DNA of 64,000 nucleotides from Tellurirhabdus bombi (GTDB lineage: Bacteria > Bacteroidota > Bacteroidia > Cytophagales > Spirosomataceae): contig NZ_CP090557.1 in the NCBI RefSeq assembly GCF_021484805.1, positions 2,802,001 to 2,866,000 of the forward strand. Direction: 5' to 3'. The notes beneath the pieces are model-generated. The model made no database searches, had not been told where the DNA came from, and was given only the letters and a program-made list of their open reading frames with translations. Made by a program: the position numbers and the translations under genes. Below, in pieces: positions 9,959 through 19,055 of this stretch; position 1 is the first letter of the stretch, and each line of letters opens with the position of its first letter.

Positions 9959-11113
9959 GTGAAAAGGTGGGTTTCTATCAGCCTGATAGTTCTTGTATTA
10001 GGCGGCGTCATTGCCTATAATAAATTTTTTAAATCAAAACCGGGCGAACCCGGCGGAGTAGGTGGACGAGGCGGAGCAGCCGGTCCGGCAGCGGGTGGAC
10101 GTGGTCCTGGTGGTCCGACAGCCGTGAATGCTTTTGTGGTCGTTTTCCAAAATCTGAAAGACGAAGTAGTCGCCAGCGGTTCGCTGGTAGCCGCCGAGCA
10201 GGTTGATATTTATCCGGAAGTTTCCGGGCGAATCGTACAGCTAAACATTCGGGAAGGACAACCTGTTTCAAAGGGGACGCTGTTGCTCAAGCTCTACGAT
10301 GGTGACTTACAAGCGCAGTTGCAAAAGTTGCAGGTGGTAGAAGAGAATAACCGGCGGATCGAAGAACGAAACAAACGGTTGCTCGAACGGGGCGGAATTA
10401 GTCAACAGGAATACGATATTATTGTTACGAACCTGAAAGGGGCGCTGGCAGACATTGAAATAACCAGAGCAGCCATCCGGCGAACTGAAATCCGGGCTCC
10501 ATTTTCAGGGACAATCGGATTGCGCAACGTGAGTATGGGGGCGGTTGTTACGCCGAATACGCTCATTGCCCGTTTGCAACAGACTTCGTCCATGAAGCTG
10601 GACTTTTCGATTCCGGAAAAATACGGCTTAGCGGTTAATGTTGGTAGTAAGGTTGATTTTCAGGTTGGTGGATCTGATAAAACGTTTCAGGGTGCTGTTT
10701 ATGCCATTGAACCGGGGGTAGAAGAAGCAACGCGCAACTTACGGATTCGGGCAAGGGTAAATAACAGTACGTCGGCGCTCCGACCCGGTGCCTTTGCTAA
10801 AGTTAATCTGGTTATCAGAAACGACCGCGCTTTGGTGGTTCCAACGCAATCGGTTATTCCGCAGACGCGTGGGAGTCAGGTGGTTGTGATCAAAAATGGC
10901 AAGGCAGCATTCCAGGACGTAAAAATCGGAATTCGGAATGCAAGTATTGTCCAAATCACTGCAGGATTGCAGCAGGGCGATACCGTTGCAACAACAGGGT
11001 TGATTTTCTTGCGGCCAGATGCGCCCGTGAAAGTCGCTAAGATTGACAAGTTATCAGGGAAGAGCCAACCCGTTAAGGCTGCTTCTGATACGACAAATGT
11101 GACCATGAGATAA
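9959..11113 (+). CDS. RND efflux periplasmic adaptor (HlyD/MexA family)
   Basis: Membrane-fusion protein of 384 residues linking an inner-membrane RND pump to an outer-membrane channel. The N-terminal helix (about residues 3-21) anchors it, followed by an unusual Gly/Pro-rich linker (about 31-56). The lipoyl-like half-motif GRIVQLNIREGQPVSKG (about 94-110), a helical hairpin, the second lipoyl half (RAPFSGTIGLRN) and beta-barrel domains follow in order. GTG start; no ATG gives a complete anchor. It lies 5 bases before the pump gene, forming a two-gene operon. No TolC-type gene is adjacent, so the outer-membrane channel is encoded elsewhere. Confidence 0.92.
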   Translation: MKRWVSISLIVLVLGGVIAYNKFFKSKPGEPGGVGGRGGAAGPAAGGRGPGGPTAVNAFVVVFQNLKDEVVASGSLVAAEQVDIYPEVSGRIVQLNIREGQPVSKGTLLLKLYDGDLQAQLQKLQVVEENNRRIEERNKRLLERGGISQQEYDIIVTNLKGALADIEITRAAIRRTEIRAPFSGTIGLRNVSMGAVVTPNTLIARLQQTSSMKLDFSIPEKYGLAVNVGSKVDFQVGGSDKTFQGAVYAIEPGVEEATRNLRIRARVNNSTSALRPGAFAKVNLVIRNDRALVVPTQSVIPQTRGSQVVVIKNGKAAFQDVKIGIRNASIVQITAGLQQGDTVATTGLIFLRPDAPVKVAKIDKLSGKSQPVKAASDTTNVTMR

Positions 11114-11118
11114 ATCCT

Positions 11119-14100
11119 ATGAGCTTACCATCCTTAAGTCTCCGGCGACCTGTATTCGCCATCGTGATGTCAATCGTCATCGTCTTGTTCGGGGTGATTG
11201 GCTACACGTTTCTGGGGGTTCGGGAGTTTCCGGCTATTGATCCGCCGATTATTTCGGTCAGGACCAGCTATACTGGTGCGAACCCGGATATCATCGAATC
11301 ACAGATTACAGAACCCATTGAAAAATCGCTGAACAGCATTGAAGGGATTCGGACGATCTCGTCCAACAGTGCCCTGGGAAGCAGCAACATCACCATTGAA
11401 TTTGAACTAGGTGCCGATTTGGAACGCGCGGCGAACGACGTGCGGGATAAAGTGGCGCAGGCCCAGCGGCAGCTTCCGCAGGATATTGATGCGCCCCCGG
11501 TGGTGACCAAGGCGGATGCCAACGCAGACCCAATCATTTTCATGCCGATTCAAAGCACGACGCGTAATCCGATGCAGTTGTCTGATTACGCGGAAAACGT
11601 GTTGCAGGAGCGGTTGCAAACCATTCCGGGCGTTAGCCAGGTTATGATCTTTGGCTTGAAGCGGTATGCCATGCGGCTCTGGATTGACCCGCTGAAATTA
11701 TCGGCCTATCGCCTTACTACGCAGGATATTCAGGATGCGCTTAATCGGCAAAACGTAGAGTTGCCTAGTGGTAAAATCTACGGAAACAATACCGAGTTGA
11801 CCGTTAAAGCAGCGGGGCGTCTGGTTAGCGAAGAGGATTTCAACAACCTGATCCTGAGGCAGACCTCCAATCAGATTATCCGTTTTAAAGACATAGGCTA
11901 CGCAATTCTAGGTCCGGAAAACGAAGAAACGGCGGCTAAACAGAACGGGGCAGCCGGCGCAATTCTGGTATTGGTGCCACAACCAGGGGCCAATTATGTG
12001 GATATTGCCAACGAGTTTAACAAACGGCTTGAAGAAGTCAAGCGCGACTTACCGCCGGATATTCAGATCAGAAAAGGGATTGACCGTACCATTTTCATTC
12101 GAAATTCCATCGAGGAAGTAACGGAAACAATCTTTATCGCCTTTATTCTGGTTGTCATCGTTATTTACCTTTTCTTCCGCGACTGGCTAATTTCCATCCG
12201 ACCGCTGATTGATATTCCGGTTTCGCTGATCGGGGCGTTCTTTATTATGTACGTGGCTGATTTCAGTATCAACGTCTTGACCTTGTTGGGGATTGTTCTG
12301 GCAACTGGTCTGGTGGTGGATGACGGGATTGTGGTCACGGAGAATATTTTCAAGAAGATTGAAGAAGGAATGGACCCGAAGCGGGCTGCTAAGGAGGGTT
12401 CCGAAGAGATTTTCTTTGCCGTTGTCGCTACCTCGCTTACGTTAGCTATCGTATTTCTTCCGGTTATTTTCCTGGAAGGTTTTACGGGTCGGTTATTCCG
12501 GGAGTTTGGGGTCGTTGTTGCTGGGTCGGTTCTTATTTCGGCCTTTGTATCGCTGACCTTGACGCCTGTTCTAAGTGTGATGCTGGTTAGCAAAGATCAC
12601 GGGAAAGGATCCTGGTTCTACCAGAAAACAGAGCCGTTTTACCAATGGCTTGATCGATCATACCGCTCGGGCCTGACATCGTTTATGCGGAATCGTTATT
12701 GGGCTTTTGCGCTGATCGCTGGCTGTCTGGCCCTAATCTTTGGATTAGGTTCGACGCTGAAATCAGAGCTGGCACCGCTGGAAGACCGGGGACGGGTACG
12801 GATTCCGATTACGGCACCGGAAGGAACCAGTTTCGAGGCCATGAGCCGGATTACGGACCGCGTGAACCAGTTCGTACTGGATTCAATTCCAGAAATCAAT
12901 TTTACGTTTAGCGTCATTGCGGGCGGAAGCTCAGGCGGGGCCGTCAATTCAGGTTTTGTGTCCTTAAACTTAACTGAAACCAAAGATCGCGAGCGGTCGC
13001 AGCAGGAAATTGCCGACTACCTTAGCCGGAAACTAAAAGGCTTTTCCGACGCTCGGATGAACGCCACGCAGGAGCAAACCATTCAGGTTGGCCGGGGCGG
13101 TGGTGGACTACCCGTTCAGTTTGTTATTCAGAACCTGAACTTCCAGAAGTTACAGGAGCGGTTGCCTAAGTTCATGGATGAAGTCCAGAAAGATCCAACT
13201 TTCCAAGGTTTCGATGTGGACTTGAAGTTCAACAAACCGGAACTTAACATTACCATTGATCGGGAAAAAGCAACAAGTCTGGGCGTTTCGGTGCAGGATG
13301 TTGCCCAAACGCTTCAATTGGCTTTAAGTAACCGGCGTCTGGCGTACTTTCTGATGAACGGGAAACAGTATCAGGTGATTGGTCAGGTAGAGCGTGAAAA
13401 CCGGGACGAGCCTGTTGACTTAGCCTCATTCTACGTGCGCAATAACCTGGGAGAACTAATTCAGTTGGATAATTTGGTGAGGTTTGCCGAGGTGTCAAGT
13501 CCGCCGCAGGTGTACCACTACAACCGCTTTAAGTCAGCGACTGTTTCGGCAGGTCTGGCCCCCGGTAAAACAATTGGGGATGGAGTCGAAGCCATGCAAG
13601 CCATTGCCGCCCGGACGCTGGATGATACGTTCCAAACGGCTCTTTCCGGCTCTTCCCGCGACTTTGCAGAAAGCTCATCCAACACACTATTCGCGTTTTT
13701 CCTGGCTCTGGTGTTGATTTACCTGATTCTAGCGGCTCAGTTTGAGAGCTTTACGGATCCGTTTATCATCATGATTACCGTGCCACTAGCCGTGGCGGGA
13801 GCAGTGCTGTCGCTCTGGGCATTTAACCAGACCCTGAACATTTTTTCCCAGATTGGTGTGATTATGCTGGTCGGTCTGGTAACGAAGAACGGTATCTTGA
13901 TCGTAGAATTTGCCAATGAAAAACGCAAAGAAGGTCTGAATAAGATCGAAGCAGCGATTGAAGCGTCGGCGCTGCGTCTGCGTCCGATTCTAATGACAAG
14001 TTTGGTGACAGCTTTTGGAGCATTGCCCATCGCTCTGGGTCTTGGGGCCGCCGCAAAAAGCCGTATTCCCTTGGGTATTGTTATTGTCGGTGGAATTATG

Positions 14101-14247
14101 TTCTCGTTGGTGTTGACGCTGTTTGTCATTCCGGCTATGTATTCGTTTATGTCGCGGTACAAAGACGTTGACACATCCATGTACGAGGACGAACCCAAGC
14201 CACAACCAAAAGAAAAAATACTGCCTTACGAGGAATCTGTGAATTAA
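11119..14247 (+). CDS. RND efflux transporter permease (AcrB/MexB-like)
   Basis: Inner-membrane proton-driven pump, 1042 residues, the standard length for hydrophobe/amphiphile RND exporters. Twelve transmembrane segments and two large periplasmic loops are evident. The start SLRRPVFAIVMSIVIVLFG is canonical, and TM4 carries the proton-relay Asp pair in ATGLVVDDGIVV. The C-terminal half repeats the fold, with LVGLVTKNGILIVEF. The substrate could be drugs, detergents or lipids; the sequence points to the HAE group rather than the metal-exporting CzcA group. It forms an operon with the adaptor before it and ends at a strong terminator. Confidence 0.95.
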   Translation: MSLPSLSLRRPVFAIVMSIVIVLFGVIGYTFLGVREFPAIDPPIISVRTSYTGANPDIIESQITEPIEKSLNSIEGIRTISSNSALGSSNITIEFELGADLERAANDVRDKVAQAQRQLPQDIDAPPVVTKADANADPIIFMPIQSTTRNPMQLSDYAENVLQERLQTIPGVSQVMIFGLKRYAMRLWIDPLKLSAYRLTTQDIQDALNRQNVELPSGKIYGNNTELTVKAAGRLVSEEDFNNLILRQTSNQIIRFKDIGYAILGPENEETAAKQNGAAGAILVLVPQPGANYVDIANEFNKRLEEVKRDLPPDIQIRKGIDRTIFIRNSIEEVTETIFIAFILVVIVIYLFFRDWLISIRPLIDIPVSLIGAFFIMYVADFSINVLTLLGIVLATGLVVDDGIVVTENIFKKIEEGMDPKRAAKEGSEEIFFAVVATSLTLAIVFLPVIFLEGFTGRLFREFGVVVAGSVLISAFVSLTLTPVLSVMLVSKDHGKGSWFYQKTEPFYQWLDRSYRSGLTSFMRNRYWAFALIAGCLALIFGLGSTLKSELAPLEDRGRVRIPITAPEGTSFEAMSRITDRVNQFVLDSIPEINFTFSVIAGGSSGGAVNSGFVSLNLTETKDRERSQQEIADYLSRKLKGFSDARMNATQEQTIQVGRGGGGLPVQFVIQNLNFQKLQERLPKFMDEVQKDPTFQGFDVDLKFNKPELNITIDREKATSLGVSVQDVAQTLQLALSNRRLAYFLMNGKQYQVIGQVERENRDEPVDLASFYVRNNLGELIQLDNLVRFAEVSSPPQVYHYNRFKSATVSAGLAPGKTIGDGVEAMQAIAARTLDDTFQTALSGSSRDFAESSSNTLFAFFLALVLIYLILAAQFESFTDPFIIMITVPLAVAGAVLSLWAFNQTLNIFSQIGVIMLVGLVTKNGILIVEFANEKRKEGLNKIEAAIEASALRLRPILMTSLVTAFGALPIALGLGAAAKSRIPLGIVIVGGIMFSLVLTLFVIPAMYSFMSRYKDVDTSMYEDEPKPQPKEKILPYEESVN

Positions 14248-14251
14248 TCAT

Positions 14252-14282
14252 AAAAAAAGCCCGGTAACACCGGGCTTTTTTA
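14252..14282. terminator. Bidirectional intrinsic terminator
   Basis: GC-rich stem AGCCCGGT/ACCGGGCT closed by flanking A-run and T-run, between the RND operon (+) and the YitT gene (-), which converge here. It can serve both transcripts. Confidence 0.9.
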
Positions 14283-14300
14283 TGAAGTAAAAGAGACGAA

Positions 14301-15197
14301 TTAATGCAGCGGACGCCCCTTGACCATGCCTCCTTTGGCATCATCGATGGCATGTTGAATGATAAAGGCTTTTTCGTCAATTTGCTCGATTCGGTCTTTC
14401 ACGCGGGTAGTTTCCAGACGGGTTACTACGATATACAGAACGTTGACATCGTTATCCCGCAAGCCTCGTTTACCGTAGCCTTTTTCGCCCTTCATAATTG
14501 TAACCCCACGTTTTAGCTCTTCCGTAAGCATAACCCGGATTTTTTCGTGCTGGTCGGAAACAATAAGCAGGGCGGTATATTCCTCAATACCGTGAATGAT
14601 AAAGTCAATCGTCTTGGAAGCTGCCAGGTAGGTGAGCATGGCATAAAGCGCTGTTTCAATGTTGATTAACCAAGCTGCCGAACCAAAAATGAGAATATTG
14701 ATAACCATGATAACGTCACCAACAGTCAGGGCCGACTTACGGCTGATGTAGATGGCTAACACCTCCGTTCCGTCCAGAACGCCACCACCCCGCATGGCTA
14801 GCCCAATACCGGCCCCGAGGAAAAAACCGCCGAAAACGGCGATGAGTAATTTATCCGTTGTGACAACGGGATAAGGTACCGCTACCAGACACAGGGCGAG
14901 CAGCCCAATGGCAATGAGCGTTTTAAGGGCAAAACCCGCTGAAATCTGGCGGTAGCCCAGCCAGATAAATGGAATATTGACTAAAATAACCAAAATGGCT
15001 AGATCAACACCCGTTTGAATCTGGAGAAGTAGTGAAATACCGATGGCGCCTCCGTCCAGAAAATCATTGGGTAGTAAGAATCCTTTCAGACCCATACCGG
15101 CGCTCAGGACGCCGGCAATAAGAAAGGCCGCATCTTTAATCTGGCGAATAAGTGTTTGACTTTTTGTTGGTTGAGTATCGATGATTGATGCTTGCAT
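14301..15197 (-). CDS. YitT family membrane protein (DUF161 + DUF2179)
   Basis: Inner-membrane protein of 298 residues. Five to six hydrophobic segments fill residues 20-190, including GLKGFLLPNDFLDGGAIGIS and the GGVLDGTEVLA motif of the YitT family. The C-terminal about 80 residues form a soluble DUF2179 domain (MKGEKGYGKRGLRDNDVNVLYIVVTRLE), typical of long YitT proteins. The function of the family is unknown. ATG start; the gene converges on the RND operon with a shared terminator. Confidence 0.88.
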   Translation of the reverse strand: MQASIIDTQPTKSQTLIRQIKDAAFLIAGVLSAGMGLKGFLLPNDFLDGGAIGISLLLQIQTGVDLAILVILVNIPFIWLGYRQISAGFALKTLIAIGLLALCLVAVPYPVVTTDKLLIAVFGGFFLGAGIGLAMRGGGVLDGTEVLAIYISRKSALTVGDVIMVINILIFGSAAWLINIETALYAMLTYLAASKTIDFIIHGIEEYTALLIVSDQHEKIRVMLTEELKRGVTIMKGEKGYGKRGLRDNDVNVLYIVVTRLETTRVKDRIEQIDEKAFIIQHAIDDAKGGMVKGRPLH

Positions 15198-15313
15198 GAG
15201 AAAATAAAATGTTGAGTTAACTGTAGGACAGGAAACTAGTAAAATAAGAGGATGCGTAATTCTGCGGGAATTACGGCAAGAAAGAAGTTAATTAAGCAGG
15301 AGATGAGCAAGCC

Positions 15314-15676
15314 TCACGGAGCATTGATGGCAATGTGGTGGCCAAAAATCCGTCGGAAATACGAAAAGAAGAAATAAGGAGTTTCCGAAAGCCGCAATAA
15401 TTTAGGCAATCTGAAAACCAGCCGAAAGCTGTGGTCTGGAAACCAGCCCGGCTGGAAAAATTGAAAATGGCAGGTATGCGTTGTAACTGCCTGCGCAGTA
15501 TTGATCTTTTTAAATCCCGATGTCAGCGAGTCGGTTTGGACATCCAGCTGCGACTGTATCTGCTCCAAGAGTGCCTCATTGTCATGCCCATACGCTTCCC
15601 TTTTGTCCACTGAAAGAGTGAATAGAGAAGTAGTAAGGAGCAAGCCAAATAGCCTGATGAGGAGCGAATTGATCAT
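15314..15676 (-). CDS. Small exported protein of unknown function
   Basis: 120 residues starting with a hydrophobic stretch (LLIRLFGLLLTTSLFTL) that looks like a signal peptide or anchor. A polar helix (DNEALLEQIQSQLDVQ) follows, then a C-terminal half rich in Phe, His and Arg ending in FFFSYFRRIFGHHIAINAP. I do not recognise a family. The opposite strand has only short, less protein-like open frames, so the call as a real gene rests on composition and the start region. It stands alone, with about 115 bases to the YitT start. Confidence 0.55.
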   Translation of the reverse strand: MINSLLIRLFGLLLTTSLFTLSVDKREAYGHDNEALLEQIQSQLDVQTDSLTSGFKKINTAQAVTTHTCHFQFFQPGWFPDHSFRLVFRLPKLLRLSETPYFFFSYFRRIFGHHIAINAP

Positions 15677-15731
15677 TAATTGGAATTAGGATTCAGGTAA
15701 ATATAAAAAATAGATGCCTGATTAACAAAAG

Positions 15732-15784
15732 TATAGCTCATTTTATCTGCATATTTTTCATACGTTCAGATAAAATGAGCTATA
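15732..15784 (-). terminator. Long hairpin after sorbosone dehydrogenase gene
   Basis: Perfect 18-base arms (15732-15749 and 15767-15784) around a 17-base loop, 24 bases beyond the stop of the minus-strand sugar dehydrogenase gene and followed on that strand by CTTTTG. AT-rich stem and a weak T-run, so termination is probable rather than certain. Confidence 0.65.
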
Positions 15785-15807
15785 TCTCAAGAAGTAAAAG
15801 AGCAGGA

Positions 15808-17133
15808 TTAGCGCTTCGCACTTACCCGCCAGATTCGGTTGCCCGCGTCGTCGGCAACTAGCAGTGATCCGTCCGGATGAACCATCACGCCAACTGGCCG
15901 ACCGTGTACGTCTTTGTCATTAATAATGAATCCTGTCAGGAAGTCTTCGGGTTTACCGCTGGGCTTGCCGTCCTGGAAAGGAACAAAAATAACTTTGTAA
16001 CCCGACAAAGCCGAGCGATTCCAGGAGCCACGTTGACCAACGAAAGCACCATTGCGGTATTTTTCCGGAAAGGCAGTCTGGTCGTAAAAGGCTAGCCCCA
16101 GTGAAGCAGTGTGCGAACCTACAGGAACATCCGGCGCAATGGCTTTTTTTACCATTTCGGGTTGTTCTCCTTTGCGGCGTGGATCTTCAGTTTGGCCATA
16201 ATAAGAATAAGGCCATCCGTAGAAAGCACCTTCCTTAACGCTGGTGATATAATCGGGAACCAGATCATCACCCAACTCATCGCGCTCATTCACAGCGGTC
16301 CAGAGTGCGTTTGTTTTAGGGTTCCAATCCATACCCACCGGATTGCGCAAGCCGCTGGCGAAAACACGCTCCCCAGTGCCATCAGGATTGATTTCCAGAA
16401 TATTGGCGCGTTTTACCTCGTGCTCCATGCCGTTTTCGCCCACGTTACTTCCCGAGCCGACCGATACATAAATTTTAGATCCATCCGCGTTAGCAAGCAG
16501 GTTACGGGTCCAGTGGTTGTTATATCCCCCGGCGGGAAGTTCCATGACTTTGGTTCCCGGCGCGGTGATCTTCGTTTGTCCCTCTTTGTAAGGATATTTT
16601 AGCAGCCCATCGGTGTTGGCTACGTAAAATGAATTGTCGAGGATCAACATCCCAAAAGGCTGGTTCAGGCCTTGCAGAAACGTTTCGCGGACGTCGAATT
16701 TACCGTCCTTGTTGGTATCCCGAAATAGCGTAATGCGGTTGGCGCTCTTGCCGTCTGCTTCCGAATTGGCCCGTCCTGTTACTTCAGCAGTTACTTTTTT
16801 GACGCCTTTCCGTTCCGTCTGGGATTCAGCAACCAGAATATCGCCGTTGGGTGCAATATAAATCCAGCGTGGATTTTTTAGATCGCGGGCAAATTCGGTT
16901 ACTTCGAAGCCTTCGGGCGCGGTTGGTTTCTGGCCGGCTTCCCAGCCAACGACATTGCTGTAATGATTTTTTGACTCAGAAGGAGCGGGCAGATCTACGG
17001 TCCCTGACGGGTCCTGACTGGCTAACGTATCCGCTGATTCAGCCTCTTTCTCTGATTTGTTAGACTGGCCGCAGGCGATCATTCCCGCCGCAACCCCCAT
17101 CGTAACAAACTTTATTAACGTTGATTTAATCAT
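15808..17133 (-). CDS. Sorbosone dehydrogenase family lipoprotein, PQQ-type beta-propeller
   Basis: Secreted lipoprotein of 441 residues from the chosen ATG at 17133. The signal ends in a lipobox (AAGMIAC, Cys about residue 21). The open frame extends 24 codons further, but that stretch overlaps the Dps terminator hairpin and precedes the signal, so it is rejected. The body is a six-bladed beta-propeller of the GSDH / L-sorbosone dehydrogenase family: EGFEVTEFARDLKNPRW, ASGLRNPVGMDWNP, GWPYSYYG and DVPVGSHTASLGLAFY. Such proteins oxidise sugars using PQQ, but binding residues were not checked and some relatives lack PQQ. It stands between hairpins and is probably transcribed alone. Confidence 0.82.
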   Translation of the reverse strand: MIKSTLIKFVTMGVAAGMIACGQSNKSEKEAESADTLASQDPSGTVDLPAPSESKNHYSNVVGWEAGQKPTAPEGFEVTEFARDLKNPRWIYIAPNGDILVAESQTERKGVKKVTAEVTGRANSEADGKSANRITLFRDTNKDGKFDVRETFLQGLNQPFGMLILDNSFYVANTDGLLKYPYKEGQTKITAPGTKVMELPAGGYNNHWTRNLLANADGSKIYVSVGSGSNVGENGMEHEVKRANILEINPDGTGERVFASGLRNPVGMDWNPKTNALWTAVNERDELGDDLVPDYITSVKEGAFYGWPYSYYGQTEDPRRKGEQPEMVKKAIAPDVPVGSHTASLGLAFYDQTAFPEKYRNGAFVGQRGSWNRSALSGYKVIFVPFQDGKPSGKPEDFLTGFIINDKDVHGRPVGVMVHPDGSLLVADDAGNRIWRVSAKR

Positions 17134-17193
17134 GGTTGGTTGTTGAACTTTTCTCTTTACTAATAACTGCTTAACAGCTACTTTGTTAATACA

Positions 17194-17228
17194 AAAACAG
17201 CCCATCTTTCAACAAGATGAGCTGTTTT
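17194..17228 (-). terminator. Intrinsic terminator after dps
   Basis: Fifteen-base arms (17194-17208, 17214-17228) with a single G-T type mismatch and a 5-base loop, flanked by A- and T-runs, just past the dps stop on the minus strand. Confidence 0.8.
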
Positions 17229-17250
17229 ACTAGTGATAATCGATTAATGC

Positions 17251-17721
17251 CTACGAAAGGTATTTCCGCAGCATCCAGGCCATTTTTTCGTGTGCCTCCA
17301 TGAGTTGAGTCAGGAAGTCGGCGGTGCCGGCATCTTCGAGTTCTTCACACTTGGCAATGTCAACCCGGAGTTCCCGGATGGACTGTTCGTGATCGTCCAA
17401 CAGCCGCTTGAACATATCCGCCGTTTTAACTTCAGCGCTCTTGTCTTCCTGAAGGCTGGTGTTAGCCAGAAAATCTTCCAGAGTCGCCAGTGGACGGCCA
17501 CCTAGCGTACGAATGCGCTCGGCTACTTCGTCAATGGCTGCCTCAATGGCTTTATACTGTTTTTCAAAAAATTCGTGGTATTCCAGGAAGCTGGGTCCGC
17601 TGACATTCCAGTGGTATTTCCGGGTCTTGATATAAAGCACATGCTGATCAGCGAGAAAACTATTGAGGAGATCGCAGACTTGCTTGAGGGTATCTTTTTC
17701 TAGACCAATATTGAGTTGCAT
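17251..17721 (-). CDS. dps: Dps-family DNA-protecting ferritin
   Basis: Dodecameric mini-ferritin of 156 residues that oxidises and stores Fe2+ and shields DNA in starvation or peroxide stress. The intersubunit ferroxidase ligands have the exact family spacing: H37, H49, D64 and E68 (YHWNVSGPSFLEYHEFFE, then AAIDEVAERI). There is no long Lys-rich N-terminal tail, so DNA binding, if any, would be by another surface. Monocistronic, with its own terminator downstream. No OxyR-like site was recognised upstream. Confidence 0.93.
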   Translation of the reverse strand: MQLNIGLEKDTLKQVCDLLNSFLADQHVLYIKTRKYHWNVSGPSFLEYHEFFEKQYKAIEAAIDEVAERIRTLGGRPLATLEDFLANTSLQEDKSAEVKTADMFKRLLDDHEQSIRELRVDIAKCEELEDAGTADFLTQLMEAHEKMAWMLRKYLS

Positions 17722-17894
17722 GATACAAAGAATGTTTGAATGGGTGATGCAGTAACTTTAGTGTAATAACCACCCATGCGCGCCTTTGTTTAAACCAAGT
17801 AGATCTTTAGAAAGCTTCCAAATGCCGGTAAAAATCAAGCCAGTTTGTAAACGGATGAACGACCCGGATCAACCGTGCATTCCAGCGGTATTAC

Positions 17895-18890
17895 TCAGGG
17901 CGTAAGAGCTTTGGACTGGGCCAAATGGGCAATGGGACGCGGCTCGGCATCCAGAAAGCGATTGATGGCGGCTTTCCATTTTGGTCCTTCGCTTTTGCAG
18001 AATGATTGATGGCCCGATTGCTCAAATACAATCAGCTGTTTGCGGGTAGAGCCAATGTTGGCAAAAATCTCGTCGGTTTCGTGGCGGGTTACCCGCTTGT
18101 CATTTGCACCCCAGTTAAGCAATACGGGCATGTGAAGCTGGTGGGCATAGTCGGCGGGGCTATACCCAAACGACCACATGCCCCGCTCTAAACTGCCCCA
18201 GGTAAGCAAAAGCTCTGAGGCCGGACTAGTTGGCAGGTGCATCGTCCGAAGGCGGCCCTGCACCGCTTCGTAAAGTGAGGCAAAGGGACATTCCAGAATA
18301 ACCCGCGTGGGTTTCAGGTCGCTGTAGTCAACCAGGGCTTTGGTGATGGCGGCAGCGCCCATCGATATGCCCCAGAGAACAATATTTTTCTCGCCTTTAC
18401 GAGCTACAAAATCGTAGGCTGCTTTTACGTCCTGTACTTCGTTGTAGCCAATGGTGCAAATGTTGCCTGAGCTGTTGCCGTGCGCCCGGAAATCGTAAGC
18501 GAGTGTGTTAAACCCTAGTTCGTGAAAATACTGCGCTTCGGCCAACACCCTTGCTTTGCTATTGGCGTGACCATGACTTAAAATAACCGTTCCTAAAGCC
18601 GCCTGGGCGGGCACATACCAGCCTTCCAGCGTTTCGCCATCGGTGGTTTTGAGTTGAACCGTCTGGAAAGGAACAGTAGGGAAGGAGTCGACCACGGCCT
18701 TCTTGAATTTCAGGCCAAACAACGCCCCTTGTAGTCGTTCGGCAGATGTGTATTCTTCGGGTTTTTTGGGGCGCTGGCGCTCTGGATTGTCGTAGAAATA
18801 AGTGAACCGATAGGCATGAAAAGCAAGCAGGATATTCAGCAGAATAAACAAGCTCAAGAACGTATAAAGGAAGTAGCGGAAGAGTTTCAT
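17895..18890 (-). CDS. Membrane-anchored alpha/beta hydrolase
   Basis: 331 residues with one N-terminal transmembrane helix (about 8-26), then a hydrolase domain facing the periplasm or held at the membrane. SHGHAN at about 105-110 is the oxyanion region, the nucleophile is S176 (GISMG), and the late GANDKRVTRHET and EQSGHQSF segments carry the likely acid and base (Asp and His). It resembles the BEM46/YqkD type of serine hydrolase; the substrate is unknown. Alone on its strand, divergent from the exported isomerase gene. Confidence 0.82.
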   Translation of the reverse strand: MKLFRYFLYTFLSLFILLNILLAFHAYRFTYFYDNPERQRPKKPEEYTSAERLQGALFGLKFKKAVVDSFPTVPFQTVQLKTTDGETLEGWYVPAQAALGTVILSHGHANSKARVLAEAQYFHELGFNTLAYDFRAHGNSSGNICTIGYNEVQDVKAAYDFVARKGEKNIVLWGISMGAAAITKALVDYSDLKPTRVILECPFASLYEAVQGRLRTMHLPTSPASELLLTWGSLERGMWSFGYSPADYAHQLHMPVLLNWGANDKRVTRHETDEIFANIGSTRKQLIVFEQSGHQSFCKSEGPKWKAAINRFLDAEPRPIAHLAQSKALTP

Positions 18891-19055
18891 AGAGGCTTAC
18901 TGTTCTGAAACAAACGTAAGAAATTATCCGGTTCATACAGCGGGAGAGCGAAGCCGAATAGCAGAAAATCAGTATACTCCGTTTTCTCCGTGCTTTTTAG
19001 GGAAATTTCTTTATCAGTAAACCCACTCTGTTCGTTTCTCAAAAAAGCAACCCCT

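Noticed and set aside
16111-16602. 163-codon plus-strand frame within the sorbosone dehydrogenase gene
   Set aside because: Shadow of a clear beta-propeller lipoprotein gene.
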